NCBI GenBank assembly: GCA_020086605.1
Contig: JACBWW010000069.1
Coordinates: forward strand, 2,007,500 to 2,071,499
Origin: Lanius collurio
Taxonomy: Eukaryota > Chordata > Aves > Passeriformes > Laniidae
Direction: 5' to 3'
DNA length: 64,000 nucleotides
Shown here piece after piece: positions 1-11,310 of the stretch (position 1 is the first letter of the stretch; each line of letters starts with the position of its first letter). The notes under the pieces were generated by a model. The model worked only from the letters and a program-made list of their open reading frames with translations, was not told the origin of the DNA and ran no database searches. The translations under genes and the position numbers were made by a program.

Positions 1-647
1 ATTAATATTACTACTACTACTACTATTTGGAAGCAATATGTTTAAAGTTCACCTGCTAATCCTTAAGCTGTTGATACGACAATGTCAAAAATGATGGGAT
101 TTGGTGATTCTCATTATTGTTATGTATTGTTCTTCTCTAACATTCCAAATTAATATTTGTAAATGCCAGGAAAAGTAGTCTTTTTATAGACATGAGAGCT
201 CCCCAACTCCATTTTTATTTTCTTTTTAACAAGTAAACATTGTATCCAATATAGATGATTGCATTTAGGAATGAAAATTATTTCCCAAGCAATCCACTTG
301 ACGCTGATTGGAGGTTTTTTAAGCTCATTTTTCTGCCAGCAAGATGACAACCTGTAGATGTGATCTTCCCTTACCACCAATCTCAACAATCTTTGTCCAA
401 ATTCAGATAAATACTGATTGCAATGAACGTGAGCAAACTGACACAAATACTGCCATGGGTTTGAAATTCTACCAAAAGACTCTTCAAGCAGCAGTGAAAT
501 AAAAGCAGTGGCTGGGAAGGAATTTTGATGCTTGGTCACCCTCTTAATTTGAAGCCCTTCATTTCTAGGGGAGTCCTGTTTTTCTCCTGTGTGATTTGTC
601 CCAAGGATGAAGGCCTGAGGATGAGCTCCCTCCAGATACAACCATAT
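1..647. other. Non-coding AT-rich stretch with a short TAC repeat
   Basis: AT-rich DNA with no recognisable gene or transposon. It opens with about five copies of TAC at 9-26, a short trinucleotide repeat. A 177-codon open frame on the minus strand (150-683) runs through it, but it has no family resemblance and its upstream end enters a CR1 fragment, so I treat it as chance. Confidence 0.6.
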
Positions 648-762
648 AATCATAGAAAATCCCAAACTGTAAAGGACCCACAAAGATCATTGATTGCAAC
701 TCCTGGCCCTGCACAGAACACTCCAACAATCCCACCACGTACCTGAGAGCATTGTCTACCAA
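648..762 (-). mobile_element. CR1 LINE 3'-end fragment
   Basis: Read on the minus strand this is the tail of a CR1 non-LTR retrotransposon. On the + strand it begins with the reverse complement of the CR1 terminal repeat (ATCATAGAA), followed by the diagnostic CTGGCCCTGCACAGAAC and CCCACCACGTACCTGAGAGC blocks of one avian CR1 subfamily. It is truncated at its 5' side near 762, as usual for CR1, and carries no coding capacity. Several indels relative to my memory of the consensus suggest moderate age. Confidence 0.85.
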
Positions 763-1611
763 AGGAGACTAACTATCCCCTGGCTGCTTTTAGCCAAAAG
801 AGGAATTTTTATGCTGTTCCTCCATGGTGAGGAATGGAATTGCTCGGTGGGAGAGACACGGGCACACACAGCCTTGGTGAACAGTTTTGGACTTGCCTGG
901 AAGTGCTGAGGGAAGGACATTCACTCCCTGCTGTGGGTTTACATAGCTATTTTTAACCAGTGCCTCCAACTCAACAGCAAATGAAGAGGAAAAGAAGAAA
1001 AAAAAAAAATTCCAATTCCTGCTGACCTGCACAGCTGGTTTATTTGGGGCTTTGTATGCAGTGGGAAAAAAAAGTGTGCCCCAATTACCACGCGAGCAAC
1101 CCAGACCCAGACTGCTCGTGAAATTACTTTCCAAAACATGTGCAGTGAGAGCAGTGATCACCTGGCCCAGCTTAGGAGAGATTCCCAAAATTACCAGCAC
1201 TGTATGCAGAGGAAACATTCTGCAAAGGATGAACATCTTCAAGGTTGCATTGGGCTGGTGTAACTGTCCCAGGCCCTGGAGGTTTTGTGGACATCTGTCC
1301 ACCCCAACTTCATCTCTGCAGTGAAGGACATGATCTCATTCTTGCAACACTCTTTGCTTTTTGGGATAAATCTTTGCATGAGCTCCTTAGGGGCAATGTT
1401 TGTGTTTGCAAATGGGAACATCTGATGGGAGCAGGAACAGGGGACTGGTTTAAATTCGGGCAGGAAAGAAGAGAGGAGATGGGCACAGCCAGGATGATTT
1501 ATCCTGGCTTGATGTGTGCTGAAGGCTGCTGGTTGTGCAGAGACTGATTGTGGGAGGGCTGAGGCTGCCGAGCTTTAATGGACCGTGCTGCTGCAAATAC
1601 AGAGAGACGGG
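763..1611. other. Non-coding stretch, nothing recognised
   Basis: Unique-looking sequence of mixed composition with an A-rich run at 986-1008. Overlapping short frames on both strands lack any domain signature. I see no repeat family, splice-flanked exon or RNA gene here. Confidence 0.5.
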
Positions 1612-1775
1612 AACTGATGGAGAATATATTCAGGCTGGATATCAGAAGGGAGTTTGAGACTCTCAGACAACAGAGATTTGGGAATGGCCTTGGGGCAAAT
1701 GCTCCAGTTCATTTGAAGCTGAGGCTTGTTCAGCCTGTGAAATGGGATTGTATGACTTGGTTGCCGGGGAATGTG
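1612..1775 (+). mobile_element. Ancient CR1-like LINE fragment
   Basis: A degenerate match to the 3' part of the CR1 type common in turtles and crocodiles: CAGGCTGGATATCAGAAG, then a GGAATGGCCTTGGGGCAAA block (the usual 'one copy was a single element' region) and ATGGGATTGTATGA near 1741. The blocks are in the expected order but separated by diverged bases, which implies insertion long before modern birds. The assignment rests on remembered consensus blocks. RepeatMasker with an archosaur library would settle it. Confidence 0.55.
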
Positions 1776-1953
1776 ACAGGAAGGACTTGGTGATTAAAGG
1801 GGGCCCTTCTTGTCCTCAAATGGGTTTTAGGATGTTTTAGTTTCCTCTGTGGTGCTGGAGGTGCTTCCCAGAAAGTCCTGGAGCTGCTGTCATGTTTTGA
1901 TGACCATGGCAATTGACACTGCTTTTCAGGCTTTTGGTACATTCTGACAGACA

Positions 1954-2002
1954 TGGCTGAAGTGAGTGTGCCCTGGCTGAAGTGTGTGTGCCCTGGCTGA
2001 AG
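1954..2002 (+). repeat. Short 20-bp tandem repeat, about 2.5 copies
   Basis: The unit TGGCTGAAGTGWGTGTGCCC is present at 1954-1973 and 1974-1993 with one difference, followed by a partial third copy to 2002. This is a minimal minisatellite that could be length-polymorphic. No function is implied. Confidence 0.9.
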
Positions 2003-4092
2003 AAATACCTGCCTTTTAAGTGTTGGCACACTCTGCTTGTAGAATGAAGGGCTGTGGTTTCGGTAAAATTAAATTATAAAATTCCATCTTGACCTCTCAG
2101 TGGTCTCTGCTGCTTTCATATCTTCAACAGACCTGAAACTCCTTTGAGCCCTTCCCTTGAACTGGGAATGTAGCGTCACATACACTGCAAAAGATCATTT
2201 CTAACACTTTCAGCATTTTATATATTGTATTTGAAGCAGCCAGTCCAATGGCTGCCTATTCTGCTTTCAACAATACAAACTTGGCCCTTGGTTGGAGGAA
2301 GGGAGCACATGACACAAGTCTGGATCAGGAGTCTGGATTTGATAACTCCAACTGATTGGTGCTCATTTTCTGCTGCAACCTTGTAGGAAGAAACTCATTC
2401 CTTTTTCCTCTCAGCTGCTCCCCAGCCACTCACTCGTGGGATCTTACAGACCTTTTGTTTCCTAAAGACTCTGGGTTTTCTCAGAGGCTTATATCCTACA
2501 GTTTACTATATACAGACACATAGATGCTGTAAGCAAGAAATATTTCTTTCTGAACTGGTTTCCCTATTCTTCAGACATCTGTAAAGTCAGTGCCACAGGA
2601 AGAAATAATGCATCAATCAATGCCAGGCAGGTAGATGAATTGCACTGAAGACTTGAACAAAGTGGGACTGACCAGTGAAACGGGGCTGCTGTTGGTGTGC
2701 AATGAAAATTTGGGGCTAAACTCATCTCTGAAATGGTGAAATCTTTTTCAAGAACCCGTACAAAGTTATTTTTCCCCTGGATATTAACAAATAAGGACAC
2801 TTGGAAAGAAAAGTGTGCTTTGCTGAGGGACGCACTGTTGGCAGGCACTGCAGGATCAGACAGGATCAGATCACCTATTGTCAGCTTGTCCCCATGTCAG
2901 GGACCCCCTTGCACCCCAAAGCTTTGAGTGTCCTTGGGACAGATCTTCCACATGTTACTGATGGCAGACACAGCCAAACCACCAAAAAGCAGCAGCACCA
3001 GCAGGTGATTTGCCTCACTGTGGGAGGACAGCGAAGTCATTTCATTGCAGGAGATCCATTTTACCACCTCATTTCCAGAAAAGGAATTCTTTTACTCACT
3101 CCAGCCTGCTCCTAGAACTCTTTCCCCAGCCCAATCAGCAGCTTTGTGGCAGGTATTGCCCTTCTCCTCCTCCCTGCTCTGCTGCAAGTGAAGGGTGGCT
3201 TGTAGCACACAAAGGACATCACAACTCACAAGAATTTCTCAGGAAATCTCAAAGATCTCAAAAGATCTCCTGCCAGTGTTTTTTTTCCAAGGTATGCTTC
3301 TGCTACTGCTCTGCTAAGGGAGGAGTTTTGGAAGTCAGCCCAGCCACCTTGTCATTGCTCATGACAAGTGTGTTGCAAGGCTGAAATGAAGGACATGAGC
3401 AAAGGAAGGGGAAAGAAAGGTGAGGGATGGAGGGAACTGATGTCCAGGCTGCTGAGCAGAAAGCTCATTCCCATCAGAGCAGGGCAGAGGGGAAGTGGAG
3501 GACTTGGAAACCCTTTCCCATGAGGAAAACTGATGCCTCCTTTGGACAACTTTCCATCGTTCTCTCTGTGCTTATCATTTGTTCCGCCTATTCACGGGAG
3601 GGACTCAAGCAAAACACGGGGCTTTGTGTTCCTCCCCCATGCCCTAACAAGGGGGGAGTTTCAGGGCTGGCACCGGGGAGTGTGTGCTCACACACCATGG
3701 AGAGGAGACCTGCCCCACCAGGCTGCAGCAGCAGGGCCCAGCCTCCCACCAGAGTGGGGACAAGCGGAAAATTGAGGGATAAAAAAATAAAAGGGGGAAT
3801 TTTATGGCCATTCCGCACCTTCTAAAATGGGAGTTTCTCAAAGATGTTTTTGGGAAATACTTTCTGCTTGCTGAGGTGTTGATACCCTGAGCCAGCTCAA
3901 ATGCTCATGGGTTTGTCTTTCATCAGAGTGTCCGTGCAGCATCACTCAGGGATGCTCTGGACACATTTGTGCCTCACAGGGGGTCAGTCCCCTTCAATCC
4001 TACCAATTTATGGCCAGCATGTCCACAAATCCTAAAGGCACAGATTGCCAGATGCAGGAAGCACAAATACATATTTATTCTCTTTTTTCCTT
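2003..4092. other. Non-coding stretch, nothing recognised
   Basis: Two kilobases of mixed composition without identifiable genes or transposons. Frames of 60-130 codons overlap each other on both strands between 2.5 and 3.85 kb and have no family resemblance. Purine-rich DNA lies around 3385-3500. Confidence 0.5.
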
Positions 4093-4191
4093 GGCATCCC
4101 TGTCCATGGTGGGTGGTTGGAATGAGATGATCCTTAAGCCCCCTTCCAACCCAAACCATTCTAGGATTCTGTCTGGTTTGATGATTCTATA
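4093..4191 (+). mobile_element. CR1 LINE 3'-end fragment
   Basis: The sense-strand CR1 tail is clear: a CCCTGTCCATGG block, then GATGATCCTTAAG, then CCCTTCCAACCCAAACCATT, ending in the degenerate octamer repeat ATTCTRTG. Only about 100 bases survive, typical of heavily 5'-truncated copies. Confidence 0.92.
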
Positions 4192-4881
4192 CATAGTGGC
4201 CAAAGTCATTGGTCTGGCCATCCATTGCCTGATCCAGAATGGTTGCTATTAAATATTTCAGGCCAGCAGTCTTAGCAAATAAATTGTTTGAAATCATAAT
4301 CACTCTGGGTGCAGGTAGAGTTGACAATTCTATACCAGGGCATCTTTAATGTGTCCTACCAGAAGACCAGCGTGGGGTTTTTTTCTCTGCCAGTACTCCA
4401 GACTTGTGTGGGTTGGATGTTTGCCTCGCTCATTTTGCTCCTGCTGCTGACAATGGACATTTCAAAGAAAACAATGATGATTGCTTGGAATAAAATGTGC
4501 TTGTAAAGAGAAAAAAAATCTCAGAGCCATTTGCTGAGCTTTTATCATTGCTCTTGGGAGCAGAAAGGAAATTGGCCGTGTGCTGCCTGTGAACAAAGTG
4601 CTTTTCATTCCCTCCTTGAAATCCACCCATGTTTGGCCAAGTTATCAGTCAAATGCATGTTCTTTAAAAGTTTGTTGAAATTTGGCTGCTTCATTTCTCT
4701 GAAGACACAGTCTGCCCAAGGCTGTTGAATGGAAGAGGGATTTTTTCCCCCAAAACGTGCCTGACTTAATTCCCTGTGTTGATTGAGCACATCTAAGGGC
4801 AGCCAGTGAGTGAGCCAACAAGAGCCCAACACTTTGTTCCATGTGAACAAACCACCCTTTTTTTTTTTTTTGTGATATAAG
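4192..4881. other. Non-coding stretch ending in a poly-T run
   Basis: Unique-looking sequence. A run of about 13 T at 4858-4870 lies immediately beside the LTR that follows. No gene recognised. Confidence 0.5.
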
Positions 4882-5320
4882 TGATGCCTTAGGTTTTAAC
4901 TTTTATAGTTTTCAAATTCTGTACTGCTTAGTGTGTAACTCTGAAGTTTCTTGCAGCCTGTTACCTTCTGCTCTCTCATGCCAGGCAGACACAACAAAGC
5001 CTCTCCATGTCTGATCTTCAAGGACACCCAGACTGCCCTGGGCCCAAAAAGTATAAACCAAGGAGCCTCTAAACGGGGGCAAGTGAGGGGAATTACATCA
5101 TTAAACTGAAGCTTTAAATGGAGAATTAACCCTGATATGCAAATGAACCAAACCTATAAAGGTGTGAAGAACTCGTGACCTTTCCTCCATCCTGGGGTCC
5201 ATCTTGGCAGCAGCCTCTGGACTTCCCAGGGGTACCTTTGAAGGCCTTTCAAATAAATACCTGCTTTCATTCCCTTATTCCTGTCCAGTCTCTGTTTCTA
5301 GGGGGCCTCTTTAGGCATCA
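4882..5320 (+). mobile_element. Solo LTR of an endogenous retrovirus (avian ERVL-like)
   Basis: A 439-bp segment bounded by a perfect inverted repeat, TGATGCCT at 4882 and AGGCATCA ending at 5320, with the TG...CA termini of retroviral LTRs. Inside, in the expected order, are a TATA-like CCTATAAAGG near 5154 and an AATAAA polyadenylation signal near 5252 followed by a T-rich tail. No retroviral gene or second LTR follows on either side, so it looks like a solo LTR left by recombination. The bases flanking the two ends do not form an obvious target-site duplication. I recognise the general layout and sequence feel of songbird ERVL-class LTRs. The exact family is not certain. Confidence 0.8.
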
Positions 5321-8300
5321 ATTCTTTGGCATCATGCAAAACCCTGGTATCTTGAATGAAATCTCACTGATTACAAATCTGGGTTATGAACAAACTCAAA
5401 ATGAGTGATAAAGTTGCAAGACTGAGCACTCAGTGGCTGAGAAGCTCTCAGAACTCACGCTGCCTCTGCAGGCTTAATTTGCCTTTCTACTGCCTATGGC
5501 TTATGATAATTTTTAATTACCCAATCACACGATATCTTTTCCCACAGGATCCTTGCTCCTTTGCCACACAGGATGGACAAAGATCTCTTCACAGGTATCC
5601 AGTTGGTTTTCTTTTCATACTTATCAATCATATTGTCCAAAGCTAGATGTAAATATGGATCTACTAATTAAAACCACATATATTTTAAATGGCAAAACGA
5701 TTTTACTTCTGATTTATTCCATAATGTATACATGGCCCATCATGGAAGGAGGGAAGAGAGGAGGCACCTGTAAAATCTGACTTGGACCAGTCTTAGCAAC
5801 CATTTTGGCCTCCTCAATGCTGTTTGCCTTCAATATTTTAACTTTTAATAAAACTGGAATGACAATACAGCACTATCTGTCTGGAAAAAGTCAACCTCTT
5901 TATTGCTTGAGAAGTGTTGCAATACAACAGTGATGGGGTCCTGTATAAACCAAGATAGGCAGCAAAACTCCATATTTAATACATGCCCAGCACACAAATA
6001 AAATGTGAAAAATGTTTCATTTTGGTCTTTAAGCAAGAGAAGGAGCTGAGGAGGAGGTAGCAGGAAGCTTAGAATTGGAAAGTGATAGCTTTGGCAACGC
6101 AGTGCAATGACTGAAAATGACATCTTCCATACACTCAATTAAAATTCATACCTTTTAACCTCCACAGCCATCTGAGATCTGTATCATTAAGACTGATTCA
6201 ACAAGATGCCTTGATATTCTAAATTATTTGTATGCCTGGTATTCCAAATAAACATTTGTGAAATTCATTTCAAAAGATGTTAACACTCGTGAAACCCATG
6301 TGCCCCAGAGGGATTATATAAATTTCCATGTCAAATATTTGAAGCAAAGCACTTGTACAGAAACAGTGTTTTTTGTGTTTTGATGCCTTTCATTTCCATA
6401 AACTAGATTACTTTCTGAAATTACTTTCACACAGAGAACAGTTTCTATTGAATTCCAGTCAGTGAGCTCCTTGGAGTGTGATGTGAATAAAATATGACTG
6501 GGTTATGTAGCTTCCAGGATGCATATGCATCTGTGCTGTACAAGCAGGGAAAACCAAGTTTAGATTTTATCTTGAAGTGGGTTCATACACAGAGATTTAC
6601 TGTCTTAAAGTAATTGCTAAACAACTCCTTCATTTATAGCCGAACAAGGAAGCTCTCTACGTTCCCAAATGCAGCCCCTCTACCTGGCTAACAATGACAT
6701 GATCTCCCTCAGTAAGCAGATTTGCTGGCAGGCAGCAATTCCTGGCTGTCCATGGCTCTTCAACAGAAAAGTTTTATCTGCTTCTTGCAAACACTGATTC
6801 TGCCAAAAATTCGCACGCATATATACACACAAAAATAGATCTGAGCAAACGTTGCCTCCATTGTGCTTGTTTTGCTAGCCCTGTGAAATGATCAAATACC
6901 AGGTATTTAAATGGGAGATGGAAGGAAAAATTTTGCCCAGGGTGTAGGGGAGGGAAGCAGCTGTGAGATTAAGTGTTTTTACATAAACCACACACACAAT
7001 CTCCATTGTTATATAATATCCCCCACGCGGGTGTCTTAGGTCAGCTTCTGGAATTGCTTCTGGAAAAGAGGGTGAAATGCCAACTTTGGTGAAAAATTCT
7101 GGGTTCAGCCCTGAATCCCACAGCAATTCCTCTGAGTACTCCTTGGTAAGAGCACAGCTAGAGCTGGGTGAGCTCCTTGAGCACCCTAGAAAAACACCTT
7201 GCTGCTCAGATCTGCATTTTTTTGCAGTTGTTCCGAACTTGGATCTGCCCCATTTACATCAGAAGAAATTTCACATGTGGGAATTGAGGAGCCAGGTCAC
7301 TGCAGCCAAGACTGAGCGCTGGGTCTGAGCCGTACTCTCCTGCTGTGGCAGCTGTCCCTCTGCCCAAAAAGCAGATGCCTGCCCCGGCTGGGGTATGTAA
7401 AGATTCATTTGCAGCCCAGATAGCATTTGGTTTGCTTTGCCTCTTGGCAGTCCTGGGGTCAGATCCTCTAACCAAGAAAGAGGTTCCCTTATTTTAGCCT
7501 GGAAGTGCTGAACTGTTTTGGGTGGCTATCAGGGGTGCAAATGTCATGGCTGAACTAAGCCTGCTGCTTTGAGCTCAGGTGGATGTGGATACTCCTGGGA
7601 GATGAAATTTGCTTTCACATGGTGAGAGGTGTGGGATTTCTCACATTTTTCTGTGGGGCTCATACCAGCACTGTCCAGAGGGGATGAGGGAAGGAGTCAG
7701 TTCCATGACAGGCAGAGATGTGGTGATGGGAGACACCGAACCAGTCACAGCTCTCCTGCAGCTATGGCTCTCCAGTATGAAAGGACAGGCTGCTGGGTTT
7801 TTTCTCTTCTTATTTTATAGCTAACCAGAATCCTCCTGATGTCCTCGAAAAAGTCAAAACTAGGAGGAAGAATGTCTTTCACTGTCCTTTAATGACTTAT
7901 CCTTCTGTCTATTGCCTCACTGTTCAGGGACACCAGCTCCAGACCAGTACTGGCTCAGGACAGCAGCATCTTATTTTCCCACTTGTCACCTGCTGTTTTC
8001 TGTTCCTCAATGTTTGGACAGATACTTGATAAGGGAAGGGAAATGAGTGAATTCATCCCACAGCTGAAGTCAGGAGAATACAGTGTTCCTGGTTTTAGGA
8101 TGTTTCACACGTTTTGTTAAATATGGCTTCCATGTAGCAAAAAAAACCCCAGTAAATGTTGAAGGGAAAGGAAAGGAAAAACCTGAAACCAGTGATGCTG
8201 AAGTGGAGCCTCATAAAAATGTCCTAGAAGATTTCAGGCTTGATTCCTCACTGAAGTGGCTGGTTCAAAGCAGTTCTGAGGATGCCCAAAGCCTGCCCCA

Positions 8301-9079
8301 GGTACAAACCAAGGGGGTGTTGCACCCACAGAGGGGAACAAGATGCCCATGGCTCTGCTGTGGCTGGCATGGGCAGGGGCTGCTGAGGGAGGGTGAGAAC
8401 AGCAAACAGGAGCAGGAAATGCAGTTCCCAGGTGTCTCCTGGTTCTGCTCCTCCTCCTGCTCCTCCCCATGGCTGCAGTCCTTTGGCTCTGGTAGCAAAA
8501 CCTGTTTTGCCTGCGTGGCAGCAATGCTCCTATTGCAGCGAGGCACATCTGCCAGAATGTCACTGCCGGCTCCTGCGCCTGGAGCTCGGGGAGGGCAGGT
8601 GGAGGGATGTGCCACTGCACCACAATTCCCCTGAGGGGGCCAGGGGGAAGCCCCTCTGTTTTACACACAGCCCCCAAGGCATTCTGCAGCCACCTGGCTT
8701 CTGTCCTTTTCAGGCTGCAAGAATTTCTTACCTCATACTTTTCCACTTTTCCATCTGACTGGATCAGGAAAAGATCAGCTCTGCTCCCACTCAAACATCA
8801 GTCCACAACCTCTCCAGTAATCATTCCTCATTACCCAAGGCTGACAATGCAGGGAGAAGAGTGTAGGAATAAGGGGGATGATGTTGTGAAGTAGGAATAT
8901 ATTAACTACAGCCTCCCTGCCTTTTCACTGATCCACCAGTTCCCACTGGCACCTGACGGAGCTGCAGAGAGAGGATTTTTTTCACTGGTTAGTGAAAGAT
9001 AAAAAGCTGATTTCCAGGAATTGCCAAAGAACATCAAGCTAAGAACTAAACAGGGTAAAAAGAAATGGGCTGCAATATA
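5321..9079. other. Long non-coding stretch
   Basis: Nearly 4 kb without a recognisable repeat or gene. From 5.3 to 7.1 kb it is AT-rich. From about 8260 to 8720 it becomes GC-rich and carries overlapping open frames on both strands (183 codons at 8083-8634 on +, 186 codons at 8234-8794 on -). These mirror each other, have no domain I know and begin in sequence with no promoter or splice context, so I read them as by-products of base composition. Confidence 0.5.
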
Positions 9080-9400
9080 TGCTCAGTCTTTGGTGCATTT
9101 CTTTAATGCCAGTCTTTAGGGGCAGACTTTGCAAAAATCCCCAATTATTTTAGCTGGTTAATCTGGTCCAAAATAGGCTGTTGGCCAGCCTATATGCTCT
9201 GCGTATGATCTGGCTTAGCTAATCTGATAAATTCCAGTTTATTCTCTGGGTAGGTCCTGCAAATCCAGGACTATTTTAATTAGAGAAGCCAGGCAGCGAC
9301 AGTTTATTGGGCAGTGGAGGTAAATTCGCAAGTCCTTGGGTCAGCGCTCACCAGAGCTGCAGGTCATTTGGGTTAACGAGTTGCCACTGCCCTAAATGAT
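9080..9400. promoter_or_regulatory. Conserved-looking non-coding segment (candidate enhancer)
   Basis: An island of balanced composition whose texture resembles vertebrate conserved non-coding elements. It carries two K50-homeodomain-type TAATCT cores (near 9159 and 9220), a GATA-like CTGATAAA at 9223, an AATTATTTTAGCTGG stretch and several CpGs near 9295-9345. It has no repeat signature. The call is by eye only. Multi-species alignment is the deciding test. Confidence 0.3.
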
Positions 9401-10539
9401 GGCTTTTCCTTCATCTCACTGCTGCTAGGCTGCTTTTAGCCTGTTTTTACAGATGAGCAGGTCCCAGAATATTACTGACTCCAGTCTTGGGCTGTGGTTC
9501 AAGCACTACGCACTTTCTGCTCAGTCCTTTCTATTTCCCAGCCTCGGTGTTGCTGTGCCTCTTTGAACCTAAGCACAAAACAAACATTGATTTCTAAGAG
9601 AGAGGATTTGAATCTTTGGTTTTCCTCGTGTTGTTCCTTTTGTAGTGGAGCCTGCTGAGATAAAGCTTCCAGGCTGTCAACACTGCATCCTTCTTTCAGG
9701 GGAGAGTTTGGACCACAAGGATCTGTGGTCAGGGGAGACAGGGCAGACAGAAGAAACTTCTGGACCATGGTTCTGTGAGGAGAAAGGAGGCTGCAGAGTC
9801 ACTGAGTGCCTGACATGAGGCAGTAGAGCTGGGATGCTCTGCCTTCAGCCACCTTCTCTTCCTCATCACAGAGCAGGCAACTTCTGCTGCACACAATACA
9901 GCTCCACTTTTATTGCCAAAGACTAACAATTTGTCATTATTTCTCTCTGATGAACTTCATGCCATTAAAATTGAGGACAAGGTGCACAGGACTTCCCAAT
10001 TTCCAAGGCAGATCATTTGTCAGAAAGCAAAAGCTTCTGTTCTTTTTCTTCAGAAGGATAAGTGAACTCTGCCTATACTGGGACAAGAGACCATAAATAA
10101 AGCTGAAATAATGGGAGATCACTCAAAAATTCTCCACGCTTTGGAAATATTTCCACTCACATTTGTAACGCTGAAGCAAGTGGAGTTTTATGTAAGAAAC
10201 AGGCTGCAGAATAAGGACATTCCTATCTCTCCCCTAAACTTCCTGAAAAAAACCCAAACCCTTCCTGGCTGGTCTTTGTCTCCTCTCCTGTGAACTGAAA
10301 TTCCTTGTGCTTTCTTCCATCAGAGCCAGTTGTGAAAGATTTTGATCTGTGTGTTCAAGGTGCTGGAAAAGATCAGGGGAGTGCTTGAAGAGGCTTCCCA
10401 AAGAAAGGGAACCAAAACGTAGCCCAGAGCTCTGTGAGCTGTGCTTCTGTGGGGACAGAGACCTTGTCCTTGGTGTGAAGGATTTTAGTGCAGGGATTTT
10501 ACTTAGTGCTCCAAGGTGGAAGCACTCAGCACACATCCC
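9401..10539. other. Non-coding stretch, nothing recognised
   Basis: Unique-looking sequence between the conserved-looking island and the CpG-richer segment. Open frames up to 143 codons exist (minus strand, 10234-10665) but resemble no family. Confidence 0.5.
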
Positions 10540-11310
10540 AAACTTCATTTTAAGGCCGGCCGAGAGGGATCCCTGCCGGGCTTTGTTTTTCTCTCCTGAC
10601 TTTGTCCCAGTGCTGGGGCATTTTGCTGATGTGGTGGAGGACACGAGCACCTTGATGGGCCCCATCTGTTCCAGCGAGGCACGTACAGCTGAACGCTTGG
10701 GGGGTGCCCCGCGTGCAGCTTGGGAACGCGCCTTGCCTTATCCATGGTGAAGCAGTTGGCATCGGCCAAGCTCCCTGGCACCCGGAGGGGGGAAATCCTG
10801 AGGTAAATTCGAGTAGACGTGATGTTAGAACAGAACTAACCGTCAGGGCACGCCGGGGTCGCCAGGTCTCCCAGCAGGGACAGGTGCCTGCCACTCCGCG
10901 CCTGGCCGCCTGCCAAGGCCCGAGCGCTGGGCCCGCTGCCAGTCCCGCATGGAGAGCAGACACAAGGCTGGGCCCACCGGAGACAATGAGTGGTTTCCTT
11001 TGCTCTCCCCGCCTCTCTCAGCCTGGGTTTGTGCGTGGCTGGTGCCCAGGTTGCTATGTGGCATCTCCAGGGCTAGCAATGAGGATGCCGTGACGCCAGC
11101 GGTGACCCTGCGCGGTGCCTGGAGAATATTCTGCTTGTCCCCCACTGGTAACAGGGGCAGGGGAGAGAGGAGGGGAGTGAAAACGGGCCTCCAGAGTCTG
11201 AGGGGATTTCTGGGCTGTGTGCAGCACGTCCAGGCTGGAATTTGCATATGCAAGTGTCCAGCTGTGCATCCCGACACTCGCTGTGCACCAACGAAGGCAG
11301 CCCTGGGCAT
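10540..11310. other. GC- and CpG-rich segment
   Basis: GC content and CpG density rise clearly here, with clusters around 10555-10580, 10680-10735, 10805-10960 and 11085-11120. Elsewhere the window is CpG-poor, as expected for methylated bird DNA. Because stop codons are GC-poor, long frames appear on both strands (up to 191 codons, 10949-11524 on +, and 174 codons on -), but none shows a domain. It could be a weak CpG island, a distal promoter or a GC-rich isochore patch. No CCAAT/TATA arrangement or first-exon donor stands out. Confidence 0.4.

Noticed and set aside
1954..2002. Regular 20-bp repeat considered as a CRISPR-like array
   Set aside because: Only about 2.5 contiguous units without spacers, in vertebrate DNA.
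5548..5594. Possible 47-nt exon between TTTTCCCACAG and GTATCC
   Set aside because: Splice words occur, but there is no CpG retention or sequence character suggesting selection, and the length shifts frame. Such pairs are expected by chance.
8083..8794. Overlapping open frames of 183 codons (+) and 186 codons (-)
   Set aside because: They mirror each other in a GC-rich patch, show no domain, signal peptide or splice framing, and the + frame has odd composition (Ser/Cys/Gln runs). Composition explains them.
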